The position numbers and the translations under genes are program-made. From Caulobacteraceae bacterium (GTDB lineage: Bacteria > Pseudomonadota > Alphaproteobacteria > Caulobacterales > Caulobacteraceae), in contig CANJLQ010000006.1 in assembly GCA_947475735.1 (NCBI GenBank), positions 152,826-216,825 of the forward strand: a DNA stretch of 64,000 bases, written 5' to 3'. Below the pieces are notes generated by a model. The model was not told the DNA's origin and ran no database searches. It saw nothing but the letters and a program-made list of their open reading frames with translations. This document shows positions 7,650 through 18,769 of the stretch, one piece after another (position 1 is the stretch's first letter; each line of letters starts with the position of its first letter).

Positions 7650-8465
7650 GTGACACGCGAGGAGGCCGAGGAGCAGCTGAGGGAGGCGGGTAGCGTCGAT
7701 GACGACGCCTTTCCGCTGCTTGATGCCGCCATCGCCTGCGCCATCCACGACCAGCCGTTTCGCGACGATCGTGTCGCCCGGGTCCTGGCCGACGCGGCCG
7801 CCGAGCGTCTGGCCGAGCGGATTGATGGCGAAAGCCCCGACGACGCCCTGGCCGAGACCATGGCCTCGGACCTGCGACTGAACGGCGATCTGCTGCGCTA
7901 CGACGATCCGGGCAACACCGACGTCATCGACGTGGCGGAGCGTCGTCGCGGCCTGTCGGCAGCCCTGGCGGTCTTCTATCTGGATGCCGCGCGCCGGGCG
8001 GGGGTGAAGGCGCAGGGCGTCGATTTCCCCAATCATTTTCTCCTGCGGGTGGAAACGCCTGCGGGTCCCGTGGCGCTGGACCCCTTCAGCCAGGGCCGCG
8101 TGGTCATGCCGTCCGAACTGACGCGGCGGGCGCTGCGGGCCGGACTGACGCCCCATGTCGCCGACCGGCTGGACATGCTGATGGCCCCCGTCACGGACCG
8201 CCATGCCCTGATCCGGCTCCAGAACGTGCTGTTCAGCCGAGCCATCCGCGCCGACGACTTCGTCTCGGCCGAGCGGTCCGCCGTGCGCCGCGCCCTGCTG
8301 GATCCGGACGATCATCGGCCCTGGCTGGACGTCGCCGCCGCGCGCGAGAAGCAGGGTGCCTTGACCGGCGCCCTCGACGCCCTGGCCCGCGCCCGCGCCG
8401 TGTCGGGCCAGGACGCCCCGATCCATCAGGTCGCGATCGAGCGGCTGAGGATGCGGCTGAACTGA
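7650..8465 (+). CDS. SirB1-type transglutaminase-like protein
   Basis: Protein of about 271 residues with an N-terminal transglutaminase-like (SirB1) region and a C-terminal TPR-like helical part (residues ~200-265). The segment VIDVAERRRGLSAALAVFYLDAARRAG replaces the usual Cys-containing helix of true transglutaminases, so it may lack peptidase or transferase activity. GVDFPNHFLLRVE matches the family's conserved His strand. The start is chosen at the GTG at 7650 because related proteins begin MTREEA; a TTG at 7620 is an alternative. It lies between yraN and gshB on the same strand. Function unknown. Confidence 0.75.
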   Translation: MTREEAEEQLREAGSVDDDAFPLLDAAIACAIHDQPFRDDRVARVLADAAAERLAERIDGESPDDALAETMASDLRLNGDLLRYDDPGNTDVIDVAERRRGLSAALAVFYLDAARRAGVKAQGVDFPNHFLLRVETPAGPVALDPFSQGRVVMPSELTRRALRAGLTPHVADRLDMLMAPVTDRHALIRLQNVLFSRAIRADDFVSAERSAVRRALLDPDDHRPWLDVAAAREKQGALTGALDALARARAVSGQDAPIHQVAIERLRMRLN

Positions 8466-8539
8466 GGAACCGAGCGGTAGGCCGGTCTTCGCCTTGCGCC
8501 AGGCCGGTCCTCTGCCCATTACCTGCACCGGGCGCACTC

Positions 8540-8579
8540 GCGCTCAAGCAGCGAGGCGCCGCGCGCCGAGCGCTAGCGC
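8540..8579. repeat. Dispersed palindromic repeat, copy 2
   Basis: Arms GCGCT (8540-8544) and AGCGC (8575-8579) enclose a core starting CAAGCAGCGAGGCGCCGCG. The family is described at 4150-4191. This copy ends about 6 bp before the ribosome-binding site of gshB, so a hairpin here would lie in the leader of any transcript reading into gshB. Confidence 0.65.
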
Positions 8580-8597
8580 CCACGAGGAAATCCTTCG

Positions 8598-9548
8598 ATG
8601 CTGAAAGTCGCCATCCAGATGGACCCGATCGAGGGGGTCAACATCGACGGGGACACGACCTTCTTCCTGGCCCTGGAGGCCCAGGCGCGGGGACATCCGC
8701 TGTGGGTCTATGACTTCCGCACCCTCGCGCTCGAGGACGGCGACCTGTTCTGCCGCGCCCGGCCGGTGACGCTTCGGCCCGTGGTCGGCGACCATGTGAC
8801 CTTCGGCGAGGAGGTGCGGCTGAACCTCGGGCGCGACGTCGACGTCATCCTGATGCGCCAGGATCCGCCGTTCGACATGGCTTATGTGACGGCGACCTAT
8901 CTTCTGGAGACGGTTCATCCCCGGACCCTGGTGGTCAACGACCCGGCCGAGGTCCGCTCCGCGCCCGAGAAGCTGTTCGCCACGCGGTTCGAGGGCGTCC
9001 AGCCGCCGACATTGATTAGCGCCGACCCCGTCGCCCTGGTGGATTTTCACGAACGGCACGGCGACGTGGTGCTGAAGCCCCTGCACGGCGCGGCGGGGTC
9101 GGGCGTGGTGCGGCTGAAGGCCGGCGATCCGAACCTGGAGGCGCTGATAGAGATCCACGCCGCCGCCAGCCGCGACCCCCTCGTCATCCAGAAGTTCATC
9201 CCGGCCGTGTCCAAGGGCGACAAGCGCATCATCCTGATCGAGGGCGAGCCGGTGGGGGCCATCAACCGTGTGCCCGCCGAGGGTCAGGTCCGCTCCAATC
9301 TGCGCGTCGGCGGCACCGCGGCGCCCGTCGAGATCACCGATCGTGACCGCGAGATCTGCGCCGTGATCGGACCCGAGTTGAAGGCGCGCGGCCTGATGTT
9401 CGTCGGCATTGATGTGATCGGCGACTATCTGACCGAGATCAACGTCACCTCGCCGACGGGGGCCGTGCAGCTGAAGCAATTCACCGGCGTCGACGCCGCC
9501 GCGATCCTGTGGGACGCCATTGAGACCAAGCGCGCGCCCAACGCATAA
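8598..9548 (+). CDS. gshB: Glutathione synthase
   Basis: ATP-grasp ligase of 316 residues joining gamma-glutamylcysteine and glycine to make glutathione in the cytoplasm. The N-terminus [20 protein letters not shown] is the conserved prokaryotic GSH synthase domain. [28 protein letters not shown] and [15 protein letters not shown] (metal and ATP binding) follow. The length is normal for the family (E. coli 316). An AGGAAA ribosome-binding site precedes the ATG by about 8 nt. It lies in the usual Caulobacterales order between the YraN/SirB1-like genes and comM. Confidence 0.96.
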   Translation: MLKVAIQMDPIEGVNIDGDTTFFLALEAQARGHPLWVYDFRTLALEDGDLFCRARPVTLRPVVGDHVTFGEEVRLNLGRDVDVILMRQDPPFDMAYVTATYLLETVHPRTLVVNDPAEVRSAPEKLFATRFEGVQPPTLISADPVALVDFHERHGDVVLKPLHGAAGSGVVRLKAGDPNLEALIEIHAAASRDPLVIQKFIPAVSKGDKRIILIEGEPVGAINRVPAEGQVRSNLRVGGTAAPVEITDRDREICAVIGPELKARGLMFVGIDVIGDYLTEINVTSPTGAVQLKQFTGVDAAAILWDAIETKRAPNA

Positions 9549-9611
9549 CCTTGCTCTTGCAAAACGTGTAGGTTCATGGTTCGTTCTCTTCCTTGGCGGG
9601 AGGGGACCCCA

Positions 9612-11186
9612 ATGCTGGCCAGCATCGCGACGGTGGCGTTCGAGGGGGTCGAGGCGCGACGCGTCGACGTCCAGGTGCAACAGCTGTCCAGCGAGCACGG
9701 CCATTTCAACATCGTCGGCCTGCCCGACAAGGCCGTGGCCGAGAGCCGCGAGCGTGTGCGCGGGGCTTTCGCCGGGATCGGCCTGGCCCTGCCGTCGCGC
9801 CGGATCATCGCCAACCTGGCCCCCGCCGACCTGCCCAAGGAGGGCAGCCACTTCGACCTGCCCATCGCCCTCGCGCTCCTGGCCTCGATGGGGGTCATCG
9901 CGCCCGACGCGCTCCAGGGCTGGGCGGCGCTGGGCGAGCTGGGGCTGGATGGGCGGATCGCGCCCGTGGGCGGGACCCTGCCGGCGGCCGTCGCGGCCTC
10001 GGCCATGGGGCTGGGCCTGATCGTGCCCGAGGCGAACGGCCCGGAGGCCGCCTGGGCCGGCGACGTCGCGATCCTGGCCCCCCGGTCCCTGATCGGCCTG
10101 ATCAACCATTTCAAGGGCACCCAAGTTCTGAGGGCGCCCGAGCCGGGGCCCGTCCGATCGGGCGTCGCCGTGCCCGACCTGCGCGAGGTCAAGGGCCAGG
10201 AGAGCGCCAAGCGGGCTCTGGAAGTCGCGGCGGCCGGTGGCCACAACCTTCTGTTCGTCGGCCCCCCCGGCTCGGGCAAGTCGATGATGGCCCAGCGCCT
10301 GCCGGGTCTGTTGCCGCCCCTGACGCCCCAGGAACTGCTCGAAACCTCCATGATCTGGTCCGTCGCCGGCCTGATCGAGCGGGGGGCCCTGACGCGCGAC
10401 CGGCCGTTCCGCGCGCCCCACCATTCGGCCTCCATGGCCGCCCTGACCGGTGGGGGTCTGAGGGCCAAGCCGGGCGAGGCGTCCCTGGCTCACAATGGGG
10501 TGCTTTTCCTGGACGAACTGCCGGAATACTCGGCTCAGGCGCTGGACAGTCTGCGGGCGCCGCTGGAGACCGGCGAAATCGTGGTGGCGCGCGCCAATGC
10601 CCATGTCCGCTATCCGGCCCGGTTCCAGCTCGTCGCGGCGATGAACCCCTGTCGCTGCGGCCTGGGCGGGGCGGGCAAGGGGGCGTGCGGCAAGGCGCCC
10701 CGATGCCAGCGGGACTACCAGAACCGCATCTCGGGCCCGATGTTCGACCGCATCGACCTGACGGTGGAGACGCCGCCGGTGACCGCCGCCGACATGGCCC
10801 TGCCGCCGCCCGCCGAGGGCACGGCCGAGGCCGCCGCCCGCGTCGCCACCGCCCGGGCCATGCAGGAGGAGCGGGTGAGGGAGGCCGGGCTGGACCCCAT
10901 GCAGGCCCTGAACGCCCGCGCCACCGGCGAGACCCTGGACCGGTTCGCGACGCCGGACGAGGCGGGGCGGGCGCTGTTGATGCGGGCGGGCGAGGCGGGG
11001 GGTCTGACCGCGCGGGGATGGACGCGGACGCTGCGGCTGGCGCGCACCATCGCCGATCTGGAGGGCGCGACGGGCGTCCTGCGTCGCCACATCGCCGAGG
11101 CCCTGATCTATCGCCGCTCGACCGTGGGAGCCCAGGCTGATTTCGAACGCCAGGACGGCGGGCGAGCGAGTGTCCCGGCCTGGTAG
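9612..11186 (+). CDS. comM: ComM/YifB magnesium-chelatase-like AAA+ ATPase
   Basis: Hexameric helicase-like ATPase that promotes branch migration during recombination, notably in natural transformation. The protein from MLASIATVAF is 524 residues. It has an N-terminal Lon-like/ChlI domain (FNIVGLPDKAVAESRERV), Walker A GPPGSGKS at residues 217-224, Walker B GVLFLDELPEY near 303, and the CRCG...C...C zinc-type insert (MNPCRCGLGGAGKGACGKA). Start chosen at 9612 because AGGGGA lies about 7 nt upstream; an in-frame ATG at 9576 adds 12 residues not conserved in the family. Confidence 0.93.
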   Translation: MLASIATVAFEGVEARRVDVQVQQLSSEHGHFNIVGLPDKAVAESRERVRGAFAGIGLALPSRRIIANLAPADLPKEGSHFDLPIALALLASMGVIAPDALQGWAALGELGLDGRIAPVGGTLPAAVAASAMGLGLIVPEANGPEAAWAGDVAILAPRSLIGLINHFKGTQVLRAPEPGPVRSGVAVPDLREVKGQESAKRALEVAAAGGHNLLFVGPPGSGKSMMAQRLPGLLPPLTPQELLETSMIWSVAGLIERGALTRDRPFRAPHHSASMAALTGGGLRAKPGEASLAHNGVLFLDELPEYSAQALDSLRAPLETGEIVVARANAHVRYPARFQLVAAMNPCRCGLGGAGKGACGKAPRCQRDYQNRISGPMFDRIDLTVETPPVTAADMALPPPAEGTAEAAARVATARAMQEERVREAGLDPMQALNARATGETLDRFATPDEAGRALLMRAGEAGGLTARGWTRTLRLARTIADLEGATGVLRRHIAEALIYRRSTVGAQADFERQDGGRASVPAW

Positions 11187-11287
11187 GCGGTAGACCCGGA
11201 AGGGTTTGGGAACACTCTGGAAACCCTGTGGCTTGAACCGACCTTAAGGCCTGCCGGGCGATGCTGGTGCCGAACGGGGAGAAGCGC

Positions 11288-12847
11288 ATGGCGCGGCGGC
11301 AGGGCGGAACGGGGACTGAAACTGCGGCGGCGACCACGCCCTCGCCGGGCGGCGCCGACCCCTTCCTGAGGCTGATGAGCCATGAGATGCGCACGCCGCT
11401 GAACGGCGTCATCGGCATGCTGGGCCTGTTGACCCGCACCCGGCTGGACGAGGCCCAGCGCGCCTATGCGGAGGCGGCCCAGCAATCGGCCGAACACCTG
11501 CTGGGCCTGGTCAACGACTTGCTCGACTATGCGCGGCTGGAAGCCGGCAAGCTGGAGTTCGATCCGGCCCCCGTCGACCTTGAGAGCCTCGTGCGCGGCG
11601 TCGCCGAACTGATCAGCCCGCGCGCCCACGACAAGGGGCTGGAGATCGTCTGGTCGGTGGCACCCGACGCCTGCGATATCCTGGCCGACGAGGGCCGACT
11701 GCGTCAGGTGCTGTTCAATCTGGCGGGCAATGCGGTCAAGTTCACCGAAGCCGGCGGCGTCCGGATCAGCGTCGAGCGCGCCGGAGGGTCGGAGCGCAAA
11801 CCCGTCCTGGCCTTCGTGGTCGACGACACCGGGCCGGGCGTTCCGGCTTCTGCGCGGACCCGCATCTTCGAGGAGTTCGGCCATGTCGACGCCTCCGATG
11901 CCACGCGTCACGACGGCGCTGGCCTGGGCCTGGCGGTCGTGCGTCGGCTGGCCACGGCCATGGGGGGCAAGGTCACGGTGACGGACCGGCCGAACGACGA
12001 CGGCCGCGGCGGCTCGCGCTTCCGGTTCCAGGCGGCCTTCCCCGCGGCTGTGGACGCCGCGCCCCGGCTTCGCCCGATCGAGGGCATGGTCGTCGCCGTC
12101 CGTTCGCCCGATCCCTTCGTCCTCGAGGCTGCTCGCGCCCAGATCACCGCCAGTGGAGGACAGGCGACCGACGGGCCGGCCGCCGTGACCCTGGTGGATC
12201 ACGCCGAGGCCGGCGTCGCGGGCCAGCCCCTGGCCACGGCGCCTGAAGGAGGTCGCGCGGTCATCCTGTTGAAGCCCTCCGAACGGGAGTTGATCGCCAG
12301 ATATCGCGGCGCGGGCTTTCACGGCTATCTGATCAAGCCCCTGCGTCGGGCCTCGCTGGTCGAACGTGTCCTGGCGGCGGCCACGGCAGGCGACGCGCTG
12401 CCGAGCGGGGCCCGGACATTGCCGCCCGAGGACGACCGCGTCCTTCCCGTCCGGTTCGCGGGCACCCGCGTGCTGCTGGCCGAGGACAATCCGGTCGGTG
12501 CCCTGCTGGCCAAGACCCTGCTGCGCCGCGAAGGCTGCGTGGTCGAGACGGCCGGCACGGGCCGGGAGGCGGTCGAGGCCCTGAAGCGCGCGCGCTATGA
12601 TCTGGTCTTCATGGACATGCGCATGCCCGGCATGGACGGACCCGAGGCGACGCGGGCCATCCGCGCCGCGGGCGACCGCACGCCCATCGTCGCCCTGACC
12701 GCCAACGCCTTCGAGGAGGACCGTCGCGCCTGCCTGGAGGCGGGCATGAACGACCACCTCGTCAAGCCGCTGGAGCTGGAGGCGCTCCGGTCCGCGCTCG
12801 CCCGCTGGACGACCGGAGACTTCCGCGCCAAGGTCGCGGCTGCATAG
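11288..12847 (+). CDS. Hybrid histidine kinase without a sensor domain, with a decayed first receiver
   Basis: Protein of 519 residues. The HisKA box SHEMRTPLNGVIGM has the phospho-acceptor His at residue 32, so there is no room for an input domain and no membrane segment. The HATPase follows (NAVKF N-box, DDTGPGVP, GAGLGLAVVRRL). Residues ~255-350 look like a receiver that has lost its acidic pocket and phospho-Asp but keeps a KPLRR end. A normal receiver follows, with LLAEDNPV, phospho-Asp 443 in VFMDMRMPGMDG and the conserved Lys in VKPLELEAL. Start at 11288 from the GGGGAGAAG ribosome-binding site. Partner and output unknown. Confidence 0.88.
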   Translation: MARRQGGTGTETAAATTPSPGGADPFLRLMSHEMRTPLNGVIGMLGLLTRTRLDEAQRAYAEAAQQSAEHLLGLVNDLLDYARLEAGKLEFDPAPVDLESLVRGVAELISPRAHDKGLEIVWSVAPDACDILADEGRLRQVLFNLAGNAVKFTEAGGVRISVERAGGSERKPVLAFVVDDTGPGVPASARTRIFEEFGHVDASDATRHDGAGLGLAVVRRLATAMGGKVTVTDRPNDDGRGGSRFRFQAAFPAAVDAAPRLRPIEGMVVAVRSPDPFVLEAARAQITASGGQATDGPAAVTLVDHAEAGVAGQPLATAPEGGRAVILLKPSERELIARYRGAGFHGYLIKPLRRASLVERVLAAATAGDALPSGARTLPPEDDRVLPVRFAGTRVLLAEDNPVGALLAKTLLRREGCVVETAGTGREAVEALKRARYDLVFMDMRMPGMDGPEATRAIRAAGDRTPIVALTANAFEEDRRACLEAGMNDHLVKPLELEALRSALARWTTGDFRAKVAAA

Positions 12848-12895
12848 GCCAGCCGACCACAGAGCGGCGGCCTTCGAGAATGAGGCCGCTCCGCC

Positions 12896-14635
12896 ATGAC
12901 CGAGACCAGTCTGAAGCCTGCGGGCCGCTTCGGCGGGCTGGCGGTCTATGGCGAGCGTCGCGTCTTCGTGATGCTGCTGCTGGGCTTCTCCGCCGGCCTG
13001 CCGAACCTGTTGATCTTCGACACCCTGTCGGCGTGGCTGCGCGAGAGCGGCCTGTCGCTGGAGGTCATCGGCTTCTTCGCCCTGGCCACGCTCAGCTATT
13101 CTCTGAAGTTCATCTGGGCGCCGCTGATCGACCGCACCCGTGTGCCGGTCCTGAGCGCGCTCCTGGGCCATCGACGGTCCTGGATGATCGTCACCCAGGC
13201 CGTGGTGATCCTAGGTCTCTGGTCCATCGCCGGGCTGAATCCGGCGACGGCCCTGGGGTCGGTGGCGGTGTTCGCGGTTCTGGTCGGCTTCTTCGGCGCG
13301 ACCCAGGACATCGTCATCGACGCCTGGCGGATCGAGGCGGCCGACGATGCCCGGCAGGGCGCGATGGCCGCAGCCTATCAGTGGGGCTATCGCGTCGCCA
13401 TCATCGTCGCGGGCGCGGTGCCGCTGGTGCTGGCCGATCTCTACAACTGGAACCTGTCCTATGCGGTGATGGCGGCGCTGATGGGCATCGGCGTCGGGGG
13501 CGTGCTGCTGGCGCCCAAGGAACAGGTGCACATCAACCGTCCGATCCCGGTCGGCGACGTGCCGTCCCGGCCGCCGCTGGAACTGCTGGAGTGGATCGCG
13601 CGCCTGGCCCTCATCCTGGTCGCCGCCCTGATTGTCGGCTCCGGACTGACCGGTCAGGCCGACCTGCTGGCGGGAACCCTGGCCCTGTTCGGCCAGTCTG
13701 CGGTCGACGGAGAGGCGCTGAAGGCGGCCTGGACCGCCAAGCCGGACGGCACCTACCTGCAGGTCGCGGCCACCTTCGGCGGCCTGGGTCTGCTGGTGCT
13801 GGCCTGCTGGCCGCTGCCGGGCGTGCGGACGCGGCCAGGGGCCTATCTGGCCGGATCCTTCGGCCAGCCGGTGATGGATTTCTATCGGCGGTTCGCCGGG
13901 GTGGCGACGCTGATCCTGGCGCTAATCTGCGTCTATCGGCTGGCCGATTTCGTGCTGAACATCATGAACCCCTTCTATCTCGACCTGGGCTTCACCAAGA
14001 CCGAGCTGGCCGAGGTGCGAAAGGTGTTCGGCGTCATCATGACGACGCTGGGCGTGTTCATCGGCGGCTGGTCGGTGGCCAGGCTGGGCCTGATCCGGAC
14101 CATGGTGATCGGGGCCTTCATGAGCCCGGTGTCCAATCTGGTGTTCGCCTGGCTGGCGACCCAGGGGCCCAGCCTGTCGGCCCTGACCATCGCCATCGGC
14201 GTGGACAACATCGCCACCGGCTACGCGGGCACGGCCCTGATCGCCTATATGTCCAGCCTGACCTCCATCGGCTTCACGGCGACGCAGTACGCCTTGTTCA
14301 GCTCGCTCTATGCCCTGCCCGGAAAGCTGATCGCGTCGCAGTCCGGACGGATCGTGGAAGGGTCGGCCCGCGCGGCCGAGGCGGGGGGGATCTTCGCGCC
14401 GTTGAAGGGCCTGTTCGCGCGCCTCCCGGCGGGCTCGCTGGTCGAGGGCGCCGCGACCAGCGGCGTGACGCCCGCGGCGCTGGGCGCGGGCTATGTGGTC
14501 TTCTTCCTCTATTCGACCGTCATCGGCGTGTTCGCCATTGTCCTTGCCTTCATCGTGGCCCGGAAACAGACGGACCTTCAGGATCGGCTGAAAGCCGAGG
14601 CAGAGGTCGAGGCGACCGAGGCCCAGCCCAGCTGA
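12896..14635 (+). CDS. ampG: AmpG-family MFS transporter (muropeptide permease-like)
   Basis: Inner-membrane major-facilitator protein of 579 residues with about 12-14 hydrophobic helices. The N-terminal signature LLLGFSAGLPNLLIFDTLSAWL and GATQDIVIDAWRIE are characteristic of AmpG, which imports anhydromuropeptides for peptidoglycan recycling. Compared with E. coli AmpG (491 residues) it carries a long insert around residues 200-320, including polar, charged linkers (AAWTAKPDGTYLQ). The gene ends 4 bp before the convergent maeB stop. The family is clear; the exact substrate is inferred. Confidence 0.85.
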   Translation: MTETSLKPAGRFGGLAVYGERRVFVMLLLGFSAGLPNLLIFDTLSAWLRESGLSLEVIGFFALATLSYSLKFIWAPLIDRTRVPVLSALLGHRRSWMIVTQAVVILGLWSIAGLNPATALGSVAVFAVLVGFFGATQDIVIDAWRIEAADDARQGAMAAAYQWGYRVAIIVAGAVPLVLADLYNWNLSYAVMAALMGIGVGGVLLAPKEQVHINRPIPVGDVPSRPPLELLEWIARLALILVAALIVGSGLTGQADLLAGTLALFGQSAVDGEALKAAWTAKPDGTYLQVAATFGGLGLLVLACWPLPGVRTRPGAYLAGSFGQPVMDFYRRFAGVATLILALICVYRLADFVLNIMNPFYLDLGFTKTELAEVRKVFGVIMTTLGVFIGGWSVARLGLIRTMVIGAFMSPVSNLVFAWLATQGPSLSALTIAIGVDNIATGYAGTALIAYMSSLTSIGFTATQYALFSSLYALPGKLIASQSGRIVEGSARAAEAGGIFAPLKGLFARLPAGSLVEGAATSGVTPAALGAGYVVFFLYSTVIGVFAIVLAFIVARKQTDLQDRLKAEAEVEATEAQPS

Positions 14636-14639
14636 CTCG

Positions 14640-17009
<2,370 letters not shown>

Positions 17010-17075
17010 GAAGGCTCTCGGCGCGGGGACGCCCCGTCGTAGCGTCGCGGGCCGTAAGGGACAACCGAGCTCGCC

Positions 17076-17522
17076 CTATTCGCGCATCGTCCGCATCGCG
17101 GCGAGCCGCCCGAAGGCGACGATCAGGGCCTTGCGGCGGGCCGGGGCCAGGGGTGTCAAGACCGCGTCGCGGACCACGGCACCGCCGAAGCCGTCGGCGA
17201 CGATCAATCCGGGGTGATCGGGCAACAGAGCCTGCGGGAACTCCGGCGAGACGGCGAAGAAGAAGGCATCGCAGAAGGGCGCGTACTCCGGCCATTTGCG
17301 GTCGACGCGGTAGTCCTCCGGCCCAGACTTGACCTCGACGATGACGATGTCGCCCTTGCGCCCCAGGGCCATGACGTCGGCGCGGCGGCCGTTGGGCAGG
17401 CCGACCTCCAACAGCGGCGCATAGCCCATGTCGGCCAGCAGCCGCGCGGCCCCCCGCGTGACCGACAGGGTGGTCTCCGGGCGGCTGAAGACCAGCTCAA
17501 GATGTACGGCGGCGGCGGGCAT
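17076..17522 (-). CDS. mmcB: MmcB-family DNA repair protein
   Basis: Protein of 148 residues with a PD-(D/E)xK-like core: RADVMALGRKGDIVIVEVKSG contains the Asp and the E-x-K signature, followed by DYRVDRKWPEY and PGLIVADGFGGAVV. In Caulobacter, mmcB is a LexA-controlled gene needed for mitomycin C resistance. Here too a perfect SOS box (17534-17548) lies 11 bp upstream of the ATG. The family name is from memory of the Caulobacter literature; the fold and the operator are visible in the sequence. Probably a nuclease-like factor in interstrand-crosslink repair. Confidence 0.87.
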   Translation of the reverse strand: MPAAAVHLELVFSRPETTLSVTRGAARLLADMGYAPLLEVGLPNGRRADVMALGRKGDIVIVEVKSGPEDYRVDRKWPEYAPFCDAFFFAVSPEFPQALLPDHPGLIVADGFGGAVVRDAVLTPLAPARRKALIVAFGRLAAMRTMRE

Positions 17523-17533
17523 GCCTCCACTAT

Positions 17534-17548
17534 GTTCCGGCTACGTTC
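17534..17548. promoter_or_regulatory. LexA (SOS) box of mmcB
   Basis: GTTC-CGGCTAC-GTTC matches exactly the alphaproteobacterial LexA operator, a direct repeat GTTC-N7-GTTC. It is centred about 19 bp upstream of the mmcB start codon, where a bound repressor would cover the promoter or its start site. Position and gene identity agree, so this is the best-supported regulatory site in the window. Confidence 0.88.
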
Positions 17549-17567
17549 TTCTGGCAACTCGTCGGGT

Positions 17568-17610
17568 TGCGGCTCAAGCGCGAGTGACCGCGTCGTGAGC
17601 GTTAGCCGCA
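17568..17610. repeat. Dispersed palindromic repeat, copy 3
   Basis: Arms TGCGGCT (17568-17574) and AGCCGCA (17604-17610), core CAAGCGCGAGTGACCGCG followed by TCGTGAGCGTT. Same family as 4150-4191 and 8540-8579. It lies between the divergent SOS box of mmcB and the 3' end of the lipocalin gene. Confidence 0.7.
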
Positions 17611-17619
17611 GCTGGGGGT

Positions 17620-17638
17620 CTGGGGGCGCGGCCCCCAG
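17620..17638. terminator. GC hairpin after the lipocalin gene
   Basis: CTGGGGGC-GCG-GCCCCCAG, 8-bp perfect arms with a 3-nt loop, starts 2 nt beyond the lipocalin stop codon on the minus strand. There is no T-run after it in that direction, so it may be a weak or Rho-assisted terminator or an mRNA 3'-end stabiliser. Confidence 0.5.
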
Positions 17639-17640
17639 GT

Positions 17641-18165
17641 TTATCTTCCCGTGTGGACGGCATTGCTCGTATCGAAGCCGAGCGCCCTCGCCCGCGCCAG
17701 GGTCGCGGCGCGCACCGTGGCGGCGGGGCTCTGGCTGCGGTGCCAGACCCACCAGCTGGTCTTGTCCGGCAGACCCATGATGGCCCAGCTGTAGTCAGGC
17801 GCGTGATCCCATACCCAGTATTGCTGGGAGGCGAGGCCGCCGAAGCTGAGCAGCCCGGCCAGGCTGAAGCGGAATTTGGCGTTGGTCTGGGGGTCGGTGA
17901 CCCGGGCGCTGGCGCGCAAAGTCTCGACATTGCCGCTGGGCCGGCGAACGCAGGTGACCAGGATGGAGTATCGACCGGTGGCGGCCGGGTTGAAGTCGAT
18001 CTGGGCGCGGCTGCAGTCTCGCTGCATGCCGTTGGGGTTGCGGGCGATCTCGAACCAGCGACCGTCGAACTGGTCCAGATCGACGGCGGTGGCCTGGGCC
18101 AGGGCCGGTGCGGCGGCGGTAACCAGGGCCGTGGCGGCGGTGGCGGCGATCAGGTGTCGGATCAT
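17641..18165 (-). CDS. Secreted lipocalin-family protein
   Basis: Protein of 174 residues with a clean signal peptide (residues ~1-24, ending APALAQ). The lipocalin first-strand motif follows: DLDQFDGRWFEIARNPN, the G-x-W signature. Later YSILVTCVRR, YWVWDHAPDYSWAIMG and KTSWWVWHRS match the Blc/Vlp1-type bacterial lipocalins. Unlike E. coli Blc there is no lipobox Cys, so it should be a soluble periplasmic ligand binder. Good ribosome-binding site GGGAGAG. Ligand unknown. Confidence 0.88.
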   Translation of the reverse strand: MIRHLIAATAATALVTAAAPALAQATAVDLDQFDGRWFEIARNPNGMQRDCSRAQIDFNPAATGRYSILVTCVRRPSGNVETLRASARVTDPQTNAKFRFSLAGLLSFGGLASQQYWVWDHAPDYSWAIMGLPDKTSWWVWHRSQSPAATVRAATLARARALGFDTSNAVHTGR

Positions 18166-18217
18166 GCGGTCTCTCCCAAGGCCGGGAGATACGGGCGCGG
18201 GGCTCGCCTGGTTGCCC

Positions 18218-18769
18218 TCAGCCGCGCGGACGAGCCCGCCAGGCCTCGCGCGACTGACCCCATCGATCGACGGGATGATCCTGGAACGGCGGCGGCAGGG
18301 TGGCTGGGCCGAGGTTGGTCGAGCCCAGCGCGCGGGCCAGGTTCTGGGACGGGGTGTTGTCCGGGTCGATGCAGTGGATGACCTCGGTCCAGCCCAGAAC
18401 ATCGAAGGCGTAGTCGATGCAGGCCACGGCCGCTTCCTTGGCATAGCCCTTGCCCATGGCGTCGGGATGCAGGCCCCAGCCGACCTCGGTGCCAGGCCAG
18501 CTCAGCGGGGTCCAGGGGCCGATCCGGCCCAGCCACAGACCAGTGTCGCGCTCAATCAGGGAAAACATTGCCACGCCGGTCAGGGTCCAGGCCCCGGCCA
18601 TCGTCATGAAGCCGCGCCAGGCGACCTCGCGCGCCTGGGGTCCGCCGATGAAGCGCGAGGTGGGGTGGGCCATCTGCTCGGCCCAGCGCGGGAAGTCTTC
18701 GATCGCCGTGGGGCGAAGCGTCAGGCGGGCGGTCTCGATGACGGGGCCAGGGGCTGTGGTGAAGCTCAC
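18218..18769 (-). CDS. GNAT-family N-acetyltransferase (RimJ/RimL type)
   Basis: Acetyl-CoA-dependent acetyltransferase of 183 residues. The start IETARLTLRPTAIEDFPRW is the typical RimJ/RimL-like N-terminus. GWGLHPDAMGKGYAKEAAVA holds the acetyl-CoA binding (Q/R-x-x-G-x-G/A-like) loop, and the IDPDNTPSQNLARALG motif is the conserved Asn-containing helix. Its ATG overlaps the thpR stop as ATGA (18766-18769), so the two are co-translated. Substrate unknown. Confidence 0.88.
   Translation of the reverse strand: MSFTTAPGPVIETARLTLRPTAIEDFPRWAEQMAHPTSRFIGGPQAREVAWRGFMTMAGAWTLTGVAMFSLIERDTGLWLGRIGPWTPLSWPGTEVGWGLHPDAMGKGYAKEAAVACIDYAFDVLGWTEVIHCIDPDNTPSQNLARALGSTNLGPATLPPPFQDHPVDRWGQSREAWRARPRG

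Noticed and set aside
8544..11090. An 848-codon open frame on the minus strand opposite gshB and comM
   Set aside because: It is the complement of two well-recognised genes. Its composition (Gln/His/Arg/Gly-rich) matches no family, and high GC makes such shadow frames common. Similar long shadow frames opposite maeB (14697-17042), clpB (47460-49799) and the TonB receptor (51810-53804) are rejected for the same reason.
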